NCBI GenBank assembly: GCA_002633005.1
Contig: NMRA01000027.1
Span: 533,265-597,264, forward strand
Direction: 5' to 3'
DNA length: 64,000 bases
From: Phoronis australis
Taxonomy: Eukaryota; Phoronida; Phoronidae
The translations under genes and the position numbers were made by a program. The notes under the pieces were generated by a model. It saw nothing but the letters and a program-made list of their open reading frames with translations. It was not told where the DNA came from and ran no database searches. Positions 23,001 through 32,400 of the stretch are shown piece by piece (the stretch's first letter is position 1; the number at the start of each line of letters is the position of its first letter).

Positions 23001-26000
23001 AACATCGCAGCAGGGCTGCTTACGGGCTCTGGGTGATAATGAGTATATCCCGGTACGCAGCAACAGTGTGGCATGTTGACTGACTTGTAAACAAAAGCAA
23101 ACGGCAACCGAACTTTTCACAGCCGAGGTATAATATTGACTGACTCAACAGCTCTCACAGTCACACTATATGATTGAAAAGAAAGTAGCGCGAAATTCTT
23201 GCCTCCCAAAACGTCACTTCTGGAGTAAAGGACGAATAATTAATTAAATTACGAAAAGATGTAATTAAGTGAAAAATACATCTGGGATAATCAAAGAACC
23301 TTAGTTTTGCTAAAAATGACATGAAAAATTTTGCCTTTCCCTTTAAGCCCCTGCCAAACCATGATAATTATAAAATATTTATAAGCATTGCCCTTGTTTC
23401 AAATGCATTTAATTGATCGTTTATTTACAACTTACACTTTACTTTCCTCAGCTCCTCATGAGTGGCACTGGAGAATATAAAGTGTCTGACTTGAAGGCTC
23501 ATCATTCATCATCAGGGTCTGGACCAAGGTTCACCAAGGTACATGGAAATATGTGGTTCATATTGATCTACTGTAGTTGTGTATGTTTGTATTATTTATG
23601 TTGTATTTTATGGTAAAGTGTGAAGGGATACTCCAACTGACAACAAAGGAACATTCCTGCCTACTTTGGGCCTTAACAATGAAAGTTGTGATGTGAGCTA
23701 TTTATTTTGAGAAACTCTTCTTGAATGGTGTGAATGAACTAGGTTCTTTTTCACTTTGAAGAACTGATCTTGAAAGTTGTGAGCTAAGCTGATTTACACT
23801 GAGAAACTGATCTTGAAAGTTTCCTTCCCATGATAGCAGTGAAAATCGTTGACTGGACGTGTCAAAATTTGCAGCTTTTTAATAATTATCTTATTCTTGA
23901 TGATAATGTGAACAATCTAATAGACAGTCTGTCATCGTATGGAAAAGGTTGAGTATCCTGGTTTATAATATACAAAGTGGTGGGTGCTAAGGATAATATG
24001 TCCATTTGAGCAGCTGTAATGATGCCAAGTTTAATTTAAAAACTAAGGTTTTCTAAAGCATAAAGCTGTTCCATGATGTGCTAGTCATCTCATGTTTATA
24101 TAGAACTGTACAAGGTAAAAGAAGACAAAATACAAAATTTTGGTGCCAACACTTTCCATTTTAAAAAGGTAATTTCCACTCATTCCCTTTTTGTGCCTGA
24201 AAAGTTGCAGATTTTTTCTGCGCCTGTATTGCCATCATTTTGGCTTAAAAATTGATATCTTTATATTCCATTGCATTTCAGTCCTCTGTTGTATCATGCG
24301 CAGAAATTTTTGTTCAGAATTCCAGTGCAGAAATCTCTCCGCAGAATTCCAGCGCAGAAATTTCTGCTCAGTGCCCTGGAATTCTGTGCAGAAATTTCTG
24401 TGCATGATACAACAGAGGGCTGAAATGCAGTGGAAAATATCAATTTTTAAGCCAAAATGATGGAAATCCAGGCGCAGAGAAAATCTGCAACTTTCAGGCA
24501 CAAAAAGGGAATGAGTGGAAGTTCCCTTTTCAAAATGGAAAGTGTTAGAGGGACTTATTTATCTTCCTGATAATTCCCCATCATTTTCTGTCATGAGAGA
24601 AGCCCACTCTGATGTTGAATTTGGCTTCTGCCCAGCCGTCGTGAGAGGGAATTCTGGGTCATTTTGTTTGAATACTTTTGGCTTGTAGTGGGTCCTTGGC
24701 TTAAGGACTGTGCTGGACTAGGTGAATGCTTCTCATCAGAGTAGACCTGTTTAATGACGGTGTGATCACATGACAAGTGTGACTGTGGGATAGTGTGACC
24801 GCAGGACAATGTGACTGAGTGACTCTGAGCATTGATAGCCATTGAATTATGTCGGTTTCAACACTCCTTCTGTTCTCCATTCAGACATTGACTTGGTTCT
24901 GGACTGTGGTGGGAAGCTTCAACCAGGAACAGATGGCACGCCTTCTACAGTTCACTACTGGGTCATCCCAGCTGCCGCCAGAGGGATTCTCTGCTCTCAG
25001 CCCTATTTTTCAGATTTCGCCCCTTCCTACACACAGAGGTCTACCTATGGCCCACACATGGTGAGTGAATGAAGAAACTGAATTCATTGGTGAAATTTTC
25101 TTGGTTTTGTTGCTCTAGAGAAAAACACAATTTCATAACAATCAGAAATGTGGAGCTGGGGGTTGTAGAACATGAAAAGTAGTTTGTTAGCGGACGGAAA
25201 TGTAAAAATTATTCAGGTGCTGAATCAGGGTGTCCACAAACTTGAAGTGAAGTGGTGGGCGACTGGTAGGCATGGAGGGGGAAAAAGTTCTGTGTTGCAG
25301 TTGGCTGGTTATGAAACATTGTTAACTGAGGGCTATGTAGGAGACATGTATGAAGTGCTAGACTCAACCTGTGATACTTTTGAGGCCCCAGTAATTGTCA
25401 TCTTGAAATTAGCCAGACTCCAGTAGGTTTAAGCACAATGTGTTTAGTTTGAGCTTTACAACGCCATGTTGGAATTTCTCTGGGGTTTTGTCACTAAATG
25501 GTGATGCGACAGGACAATAATTTTCATTTTTAGAATTTACCGTATTAATAATTCAGCAATAAATTTCTTTTTTTGTAATACCTTAGGTTGCAATGGAATT
25601 GGTTTAATAGGTGTTTTAATTGAATAGTTTCATATCAAAATATTTTCATTATTACTCCTGGTCATGTTTGTGATTGAAATATAAAAGAGGGATTAACAAA
25701 CAAGTCTTATTATACAGTGTTAATATGTTGTAAACCTGTTGGTCACCTCCTGAAATTCTCATGCAGTTGCCACCATGTTTGTTACCCAAATTTTGGTCAA
25801 TTTAAATCTGAAATAGATCAACTTTCAGTCAAAATTGTAACTACGTACTGATCAGAATGACATTGAAAACACTTAAAGTTATTGAAATTTGATTAAGTTA
25901 GAAAATGATTTCTGGGTTTGCATAGAAGAGACGGTTGGTTATGGTTCAAGACCAGGCTCACTATGTTCACTTGTCACTGCAGTCAGTTCACTGTATAGGA

Positions 26001-26605
26001 TGGTCTTGACCAATAACTGTCAGTTATGGGTATAGGATGGTCTTGACCAATAACTGTCAGTTATGGGTATAGGATGGTTTCGACCAATAACTGTCAGTTA
26101 TGCGTATGGGAAGGTTTTGACCAACAACTGTCAATTATGCGTATAGGATGGTGTTGACGAATAATTGTCAGTTATGCGTATCAGAGGGTCTCAATCAATA
26201 ACTGTCAGTTATGGCTATAGGATGGTTTTGACCAATAACTGCCAGTTATGCATATAGGATGGTCTCAACCAATAACTGTTAGTTATGTGTATAGGATGGT
26301 CTCAATCAATAACTGTCAGTTATTTGTGTAGGATGGTCTCAACCAATACCAAACCGTCAGTTCTTGCCAGCCCAGGAGTCACTTCTGGTCGGAGTAAGGT
26401 ATGTTTTGAATCTACTTTGATTGTTTGATAGAACGTGGGCTTATAGCAGCTTTGATATTGGTATGAGCAATTCAGAAATTACTTTTTATTAATTTTTTTC
26501 AGTTTCAATCAACTTTGCTTGCCGGACTATGACACCATTGAAGACTTCCATCAATCCTTGCTGCTGGCTATCAATGAAGGAAGTCAAGGATTTGGATTTG
26601 CTTAA
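5755..26605 (+). CDS. AREL1: AREL1, HECT-type E3 ubiquitin ligase (18 coding exons)
   Basis: AREL1 (apoptosis-resistant E3 ligase 1) in vertebrates ubiquitinates IAP antagonists such as SMAC, HTRA2 and ARTS and so restrains apoptosis. Coding exons: 5755-5974, 7170-7344, 7845-8071, 8936-9168, 10157-10388, 10616-10785, 11094-11262, 11839-11972, 12815-12892, 13931-14117, 15583-15704, 17168-17356, 17709-17888, 19682-19807, 20931-21119, 23452-23538, 24885-25060, 26503-26605. All have AG/GT borders and matching phases, and the total is 2,997 nt (998 residues plus stop). Order: novel N-terminal region with a membrane segment, second membrane segment, filamin-like repeat, linker, HECT domain. Human AREL1 is 823 residues, so this one is longer at the N-terminus. 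The start is the first ATG in frame after the acceptor at 5696; two short upstream ATGs (5713, 5741) open tiny frames. An upstream coding exon cannot be excluded. Confidence 0.93.
7029..7165. repeat. 31-bp minisatellite abutting an AREL1 acceptor
   Basis: About 4.4 copies of a 31-32 base unit (TTGATGTTTGTGGTCATAAC followed by TGTCAAGTGA). The last partial copy runs to GATGTTTG, directly joined to the CAG acceptor at 7167-7169, so the array supplies the polypyrimidine side of the splice site. Confidence 0.85.
7407..7558. mobile_element. Small palindromic MITE or hairpin element
   Basis: The block around 7432-7450 (GACATGGGCAAAACCTCT) is the reverse complement of 7508-7525, with similarity reaching outward to about 7407 and 7558 and inward to the CGAGGCTTGCCG loop near 7475. 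This makes a near-complete hairpin of about 150 bases, typical of a short non-autonomous element. It lies in AREL1 intron 2. Confidence 0.65.
8501..8905. mobile_element. MITE with TIR GCCCTAATAAGCGCCC
   Basis: The left end reads ATATTCGCCCTAATAAGGGC and the right end GGGCGCTTATTAGGGCAAAT, forming terminal inverted repeats. Further GCGCCC-type motifs lie near 8535, 8570 and 8845-8880. The element is about 405 bases with no coding capacity. It ends only 30 bases before the acceptor of AREL1 exon 4. Confidence 0.65.
8936..10388 (+). CDS. AREL1: AREL1 exons 4-5: membrane segment and filamin-like repeat
   Basis: Exon 4 (8936-9168) opens with [18 protein letters not shown], which aligns with the hydrophobic N-terminus of human AREL1. 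Then follows [19 protein letters not shown], matching the start of the filamin-like immunoglobulin fold of the family. Exon 5 (10157-10388) continues through [20 protein letters not shown] and ends at [11 protein letters not shown], the usual end of a filamin repeat (GSPF motif). Filamin repeats mediate protein binding; in AREL1 this region is thought to recruit substrates. Confidence 0.9.
9384..9672. repeat. Degenerate GATGA-rich minisatellite
   Basis: Irregular tandem copies of GACAGACTGATGATGGAC-like units over about 290 bases in AREL1 intron 4. Long antisense open frames across it (rich in Ser, His and Cys) are by-products of the repeat. Confidence 0.8.
10616..15704 (+). CDS. AREL1: AREL1 exons 6-11: linker and pre-HECT region
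   Basis: Exons 10616-10785, 11094-11262, 11839-11972, 12815-12892, 13931-14117 and 15583-15704. Recognisable family blocks are [57 protein letters not shown] and GGSETFKD, all matching human AREL1 in order. Exon 11 ends at a 5' splice site that is repeated three more times downstream (see the repeat at 15663-15860). Confidence 0.9.
14310..15250. repeat. Diverged repeat family with TTCATGAAATTTGG motif
   Basis: Two or more roughly 430-base units run in AREL1 intron 10. Each carries TTTCATGAAATTTGG, then a stretch like GTAGATGACGATGTC, then CGGACGGATTAGACATAT, then a CACCTAGTGGC-like motif. A further diverged copy follows from about 15000. Related sequence recurs at 21520-21900 and, in opposite orientation, within the LYST intron at 29880-30780. 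The open frames here are unlikely to be coding. Confidence 0.5.
15663..15860 (+). repeat. AREL1: 50-bp tandem repeat copying an exon end and its 5' splice site
   Basis: Four tandem units of about 50 bases, each reading ACTAAAGCAGTTCAGGTGCA through to CTAGAGTCG|GTGAGT. The first unit is the end of AREL1 exon 11 (coding, ends 15704); the next three are intronic copies with donor sites at 15756, 15806 and 15856. The second copy has one extra base (GACTGATTAG). Read through, the first intronic unit gives [13 protein letters not shown] then a stop, so using a downstream donor would truncate the protein before the HECT domain. Confidence 0.9.
17168..26605 (+). CDS. AREL1: AREL1 exons 12-18: HECT catalytic domain
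   Basis: Exons 17168-17356, 17709-17888, 19682-19807, 20931-21119, 23452-23538, 24885-25060 and 26503-26605 encode residues about 650-998. The N-lobe shows [20 protein letters not shown] (the DxGG signature) and [19 protein letters not shown]. The C-lobe shows [19 protein letters not shown] and ends with [19 protein letters not shown]. The catalytic cysteine (about residue 965, THTC-type position, here AHTC) forms the thioester with ubiquitin. Its codon is split by the last intron: TG at 25059-25060 and T at 26503. The protein ends GFGFA, close to the human end, so the HECT domain is complete and no key residue is missing. Confidence 0.95.
18088..18795 (-). mobile_element. Probable solo LTR of a retrotransposon
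   Basis: Read on the minus strand, the 708-base unit starts TGTGACAG and ends CTGTAACA, giving imperfect inverted ends of the LTR type. It contains a TATA-like GCTATAAATA (18461-18470) and, about 310 bases downstream, AATAAA (18153-18158) followed by a U5-like stretch, in the order expected for U3-R-U5. A duplicated segment of about 55 bases (CTAGAAAGTTC to AAATTACATCATCA) occurs in the U3 part at 18607-18720. No internal retroelement genes or second LTR are near. A target duplication cannot be read because the right side runs into a CA repeat. Confidence 0.5.
18790..19082. repeat. CA microsatellites with an ambiguous base
   Basis: CA-rich tracts at 18792-18875 and 19033-19078, separated by unrelated sequence. 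A single N at 19032 probably marks a sequencing or assembly failure in the second tract. Confidence 0.9.
22048..22379. other. Assembly gap (N run)
   Basis: About 332 unknown bases in AREL1 intron 15, just left of an inverted-repeat transposon. The flanking exons join in phase, so no AREL1 coding exon need be missing. Confidence 0.99.
22423..23346 (-). mobile_element. Foldback transposon with THAP-domain remnant
   Basis: Two arms of about 316 bases (22423-22738 and 23031-23346) are reverse complements with modest divergence. Both inner arm ends contain the start of an open frame reading MPHCCCVP, as in the N-terminus of C2CH THAP DNA-binding domains. On the minus strand one frame runs from ATG near 23076 through the spacer and contains [20 protein letters not shown] followed by CQVCGKG, a CxxC motif seen after THAP domains in transposon proteins. 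It is interrupted by two in-frame stops. This is a deleted, non-autonomous THAP-type DNA transposon lying about 105 bases before an AREL1 exon. Confidence 0.7.
24148..24546. mobile_element. Palindromic MITE, about 400 bp
   Basis: The left half from AACACTTTCCATTTT (24148) is the reverse complement of the right half ending AAAATGGAAAGTGTT (24546), over almost the whole length. The centre has several copies of GCAGAAATTTCTG and GGAATTC-type words. No protein domain is present; the two open frames on opposite strands mirror each other because of the palindrome. Confidence 0.85.
25990..26355. repeat. 37-bp minisatellite in the last AREL1 intron
   Basis: About ten copies of a 37-base unit (TATAGGATGGTCTTGACCAA then TAACTGTCAGTTATGGG). 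It ends about 150 bases before the final exon, which supplies the third base of the catalytic cysteine codon. Confidence 0.9.
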
Positions 26606-27940
26606 ATGATTGGTTGTGATGCAAGAACATTTTTTTTAATTGTTTATTCTATTTCTTTTAAAGTGAATTAAGTGTGATGGTTTTTTATTGCATTAAAATA
26701 TTCACCAATGTCGCAATTCTTGTCATAAGTACTTGTTGACTTAAAGTGAATTCAGTTCATTGAACCAATTCTGTAATCAATATTTGATTATGGTCAAGAT
26801 TTGATTGAATATAAAAGGAAACCGGTGTGAATGTAAGTCAAAACGGCACCAAAATGTACACAGCGACCAGTGGAGGGCTCCAAGCTGGTACAAGTCATGT
26901 TGTACTGCACAAAGTGACCAGTGAAGGGCTCCAAGCTGGTACAAGTCATGTTGTACTGCACAAAGTGACCAGTGGATAGCTCCAAGCCATAACATTGCAT
27001 GTTATACTGCTGAATTCATTTAACTTTATGTTTGCTTGCATTGAAGTCCGTGCACCTGACAGACAATCACTTATCTTTCACATAAAATTTAAAGCACTTG
27101 CTCCTGTTTTGCATCCTGTGCAATAGGTGGAGCTTCACACGCACCCTAAATATGAACCTAGACATGAACAGTATACGTGTCATTATGCCAGCTTAGACAG
27201 GACAGTAGACGTGTCATTATGCCAACTCTTTGCAGTGGATTGCCTCAGTGTCAAACGAAGGTTGATATTAAATTATAAATTAATGTTACTAGACTAATGT
27301 TCATCACTCTTCCACACTAAGGTGTAGCAGCACATCCCAGACATGTTGTCAACATAGGAAGCAAAATTAAGTTCTAATAGTTGATCGTGACCACAGTTGC
27401 GAAAGTGCTGTTCTATTAGAAGGATTTTGTGACAACGAAGTCACTTTCAGGTATTTTCGCTCCAAATGGATTAATCCATTATATTTTGCGTTGCTTTTTG
27501 TCAGATTCCTTGTGACTTGCACTGTAGCCTCAGTGTTGAAATGAAATGGTCATAGAAGGTGCAAAAACCTTTTGACTAAGCGACTGATTTTGTTGAATTT
27601 CAGGAGAGGAATTATTTATTACTTTGCCCAGAATAAATTCATAGATGTGGAAGAAAACTATTGTCCATTTTCTTAACTTGTGCCGTGGTGCAATCCTGGT
27701 GGTTGGGATCAAAGTCAGGCCGTTGCCTCAGATTGCTTTCAGCTCAGTTTACATGATCACACAAACTGTAGAAAAATTAAGGAAATTGGCCATTAACAAA
27801 TAAGGTAATCGTCGAATTTTTTAAAATAAAAGATGTCAACTACATGGTCATAGCTGTAACTGCAACAGACGTCTGGAGACGGTATAATAATGATTGAATG
27901 TTGTGTGTAGACACATTAAACATTTCTAGTTTTTAATTTA
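26606..27940 (+). other. AREL1: AREL1 3' UTR and intergenic sequence
   Basis: After the stop at 26603-26605, possible poly(A) signals are ATTAAA at 26692-26697, AATAAA at 27632-27637 and AATAAA at 27825-27830. The true end cannot be chosen from sequence. A 51-base unit (GACCAGTGGAGGGCTCCAAG onward) is repeated about 2.7 times at 26863-27000, and a short direct repeat (ACGTGTCATTATGCCA) lies near 27174-27226. Confidence 0.5.
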
Positions 27941-29425
27941 CTTTATTCTAAAACATTACTCAATATTGACCACTAAAATGACAACACATGAGTGACCAAT
28001 TCATATAAAAATGTTAACTGAAGACAAAACATTTGTGCCTCCAAAATAACACTAGATGTCACTTCTGCTGCCAATGGTTAAAATCTTCATCTTTTCAATA
28101 GATTGCAGAAATGTACACAATTGCAACAAGACATACTGTAACTACTACCATCACTATGCAATCAATATTTCTATTTTCAAAGGAGCATTCTGCAATACAA
28201 CAAGTTGTCAGTGACATGTCAACTACAGCATGCCACAGTTTAAAACCAGCACCTTAACTGTTTACACGTTGGTACCACCAGCATCGTATACATAAAAAAT
28301 GTCAATGAACACACATCACAGCCAATGGTGAAACAAAATACTGTTGAACAGTTCACTACAAGGGGCACAAAGAACATTGAATTATTGAGCAATGAATGAA
28401 CTACACATGACTGTAAAAACCAACGCACAACTAACAAAGTCACATTTCTTAAAGTTGCGTTTCACTTACTTGAACTAGCTAAAGCACGGGAAATTGAATT
28501 GGGTCTTTTATTCTCATCAGGTCTTGTGATGTTCCTTACCACGAAAGGATTACATTTTCATTGCCAACTTAAGTCACAGGCAATATGTACATATGCCACT
28601 CCTGAATTTTAGGGTAACTTGACTAACCTCAATTAACTAGATCGATTTCTTGGGTTGCTGATGGTCTCAATGTTCTTGCTGGTGATGGAAATAGAATCGT
28701 GATAAGAAATATTACGGACCCATTTACTAAGTAAAAGGTCTAGTTCGATTTCCGATTTTTAGAGCTAAACCGGCTGAAAGACAACTTTAACTGTGCCAAC
28801 ATATTGTTTATATGATTATGTAAGAAGGCAGGATGTTTTCAAGTTTATCTAACATCAATGCATTATTATGCAACCTTCAAAGAATAAAATGTTGAAAGTA
28901 AAAATAAATGACCACTTTGAAACGTTGAAAGACACTGTAAGTTACTGTAGGATACAATTTACATAATACGACAAAGCAACAACATTAAAGTTGTCTAGAT
29001 CCCACAATTTTACTTGCAAAGCAAAACTATATCTAACTTCCTGAAAATGAAATATAAAAGGGTCTAAAAATATACTCCGTTCTCAGACAAATCCAGTTAA
29101 CTGGCTTTAAGTATAGTTCCAACAAGATACAAAACAGTCGTGGTCAATCTGCTGAAATAAATTTGACACAATACTTTTTATTCAGCAAAAACAATCTCAG
29201 CTTTCAATTAGAAAAATGAATCCAGATTGTATTCCACACCGGATGGACATACCAACAAACTGATGCAATATCCATGGAAATGTAAAGCACTCTCAGTAAC
29301 AAAATAGCAATGCCGCGACAATTCAAATATAAAACGGTTGTTGACAAGCATGAGTAGATCAGTCTTTAATTTACACTCACGCTGAACACAACCAATCAAG
29401 GACATGTTACAGCATAGTCAACTCT
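27941..29425 (-). other. LYST: LYST 3' UTR and downstream region
   Basis: No coding signal is visible. On the minus strand AATAAA occurs at 29177-29182, about 245 bases past the stop, and again at 27942-27947. Either could end the LYST transcript. The distal choice would leave little or no gap to the AREL1 3' end. Confidence 0.4.
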
Positions 29426-32400
29426 CTAGAAGACGTTGAGTCTTTTTAGGGTCTGCACTTTAGTCGGACACTGGTTCTCCCAAGCCGCAACGAGTCCTTT
29501 AGAGTCTGCGATAAACAGACGCTGCGAATCATGGGAGAAAGTCAAGCTGACTATCGGGCTGTTTATAAAAGGGTCATTCAGGTCAAGAACGGGAGCAAGG
29601 GTCCAGGAATTCCACAATCTGTAACAAAAATATCAAAAAACCTAGCATTCATTGTCTAGCAAATTTCTGTAACATTACTTAGTTTTTATAGAAAACAACA
29701 CACAGCACAACCTTTTTCTTTTGTTGTCAGTAATTCAATAAACACCGACACAAAAGACAAGAGCAACACGTAGACGACTGCACCACAAACGAGGTGTTTA
29801 CTAGTATCATGATGTAACACATACCACAAAAAGGCCGCAAGGAATCGCAACGTAGGTCAATACCGTCTGCTCCGTTGTTTCTGATAGAAACTTATTTACC
29901 AACTTTATGAGCATCCCCCAAGTCACTCGGTTGATAGAGCCCTATGTAAGGAGCCGCCACAGAAGTCGGGCTTATCCCAAAATCAATGTCAGTCGTACTC
30001 TCCTACTCAACTGGAACATGCACGATACCAAATTTGATGAAGATCCACCAAAGACTCGTTAGATACAGACAAAACACAAATTTGGAAGCAGGGGATGCCA
30101 CTGCAGTACTTGGACCCATCTGAAAATCTATGTCAGTTGCGATTATCTTGATAAGAACACAACTGTAATATATGATGATCCGGAAAATGCTATGCTGGAG
30201 AGGGAGGCAGATGACAAAGTTAGAATAAAAAATAATAAAGATTGGCCTGGAGAATGCAAAATATGTTGAATCCATCCAAAATAAGAACGTGTCGTCTTTT
30301 CAGTAAAAATCAATTTGCCATGAAGGAAATTGGTAGGTACACCTGCAAAGAAAACTTAAACTGACACTAGGGGGCACCACAAGAGTTCTACCTGTCTGAA
30401 ATCAACGTCAGCCATGCTCATTTCAATAGGAAGATTGTGAAACGTCATAATCATAAGTGAGGCAGTTTGAAAGGCAGCTGCTAAAAACAAAGAGGAAAAA
30501 TAATAAAAATGGTCACCGGGGGGAAGATTACAAAAAAATCTGTCTGAAAATGGGAAGGTGTTGGCGTCTCCCACCAGAAGGAACTCGTATATAATGAAAA
30601 AAAATAAAACTGCCAGTAGGAGACACAGTGGTAATCAAATCCATCTGAAAACTCATCCGTGTTACCTGACCGATGACAAGAACATGTCTGTAAAATTTCA
30701 CAAATATCCACCACAGGGTTTTGGAGATACAGCAACGGACGCCCTAACAGATGTACGATGGCATAACATGCCTGCTTAAATAGGAGTGGGCACATAACAA
30801 CAATAACAACTGTAAACTTGCCTGATCACACCATTTTCCAAGCCTCCTGCGATGACATTAATGGACCGGCCCTCTTGTGCTCCAGAAAATGTCAAGCACA
30901 GAATGTGGTCAGCGTTGACTATGGACTTTACCAACTTGGCATTGACTGTGTGTAGACACAGCAAACTCTGGTTGGTGCCTGCAAGGAACAACAGTAGTGA
31001 TCTCACTGCTGAGCCATGACTGACAACTGCCGTGCTCTTTGGTTGATAGTAATCACCAGTTTGTAATGTATTCATTCATTGTCACTTTCAGATGGCACAT
31101 ATTTGGCAAAATCGCTAAACCACGGCAAAAATTTGCAATAATACTGTCTAGTATATTAAAGTTCTTTGACATTTCATTCTCGACTTGTCAGAAATGTCCA
31201 ATCTTTCATTGTATAAGACCAATGTCTATTAGATATAGATTCAAATGAATCAGTATTCATGACAGTGTGAAAATATTCACAATAATAATATGTTAATGCA
31301 TTGTTAAAAGAATATTAAAATAAAATCCTTAAATTTTCCCTGAAGAGCTCAAAATTGAGCATAGAGCTTTCATACAAGTTGAGTCTAGATCAAATCCAAC
31401 AATAAAATATATATATAAGATTTCAGCTCAGCTATAAAGTGGCTTACTGATTTGACTAACGGTCGCTATGTCTCCCGACGTGTCACTGACGGCCAGAGCT
31501 GTGACAGGGCTGCTGTGGGAACAGATAGAGTTGACATAGGAGAGCCTACAATGAACAATGAACAGCACACTGTTGTTACATCAGCCCAATATGAATGGCA
31601 CTGGTCATCAACACTGTATCAAATTAAAGTCTACCTTGAACAGAGTTTTGTTATTTTAGATATAATGGGCTAACCAGATAGTGCTAGCAAAGCCTCTGCA
31701 AAATAAGAAAAAAGGAGTTTAATGCCGGCCCATCAAATGAAAAGTGAAGCTGCCTTTTCATGCCATATTCCATCACTGCAAGAACCAAGCACAAAGAACA
31801 AAAGGCTGATAGCAGTTGTATTGAATAGGGGTCTGCATAGGACACCACTGTGTGTGGGTGTTGTTCCCAGCTGTTTGAATTAAAAGGTGATTCTCGCAGT
31901 GACGCTGACAAAAGCAAGCCAATAAGCCTAGCAGTTCATTACATGTAATGATTTGTGGCACTGGTGGGTTCAGAGCGATGCTGTTAACATATCGAAGGAA
32001 CCAAATTTACAGGACCTGGTGTTATTGCTCAAGATAATTTTAATGCTTTGCCATTTTCAAGGTCTGTGCTGCAGCTAACACGAGACAACATTTTAAACAA
32101 TTATTGTACAACTGATACACCAACATTATGTGACAAATATACGAGTTGCTTGGGATGAGCTCACATGACTTCAACTGAGTGTCACATGACTTCAGCTGAG
32201 TATCACATGACTTCAGCTGAGTATCACATGACTTCAGCTGAGTGTCACATGTCTTCAACTGAGTGGCAAATCTTCACGGCCATTTTCAAAATTTTTGATA
32301 CTTAAGGCAGTTAGTTTTGAATTTGAACATCAATTTCTCTTCAACAAATGAGTTGTTATGCATAATTTGTACACTAAAAAGGGAGCTGCTTCCCACAGTT

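Noticed and set aside
24191-24501. Two nearly identical 88-residue frames on opposite strands
   Set aside because: They mirror each other because the DNA is palindromic; there is no protein-like signal.
26777-27000. Minus-strand frames with a 17-residue repeat between the two genes
   Set aside because: They reflect a 51-base tandem repeat in the AREL1 3' region, with no splice or start context.
31684-31720. A 21-base LYST micro-exon (AGGCTTTGCTAGCACTATCTG)
   Set aside because: It has plausible borders and phase, but the exon 31448-31545 already supplies [18 protein letters not shown], which aligns with the family without it.
32040-32258. Small gene with KSCDTQL repeats
   Set aside because: It is a 21-base tandem repeat read in frame, inside a LYST intron.
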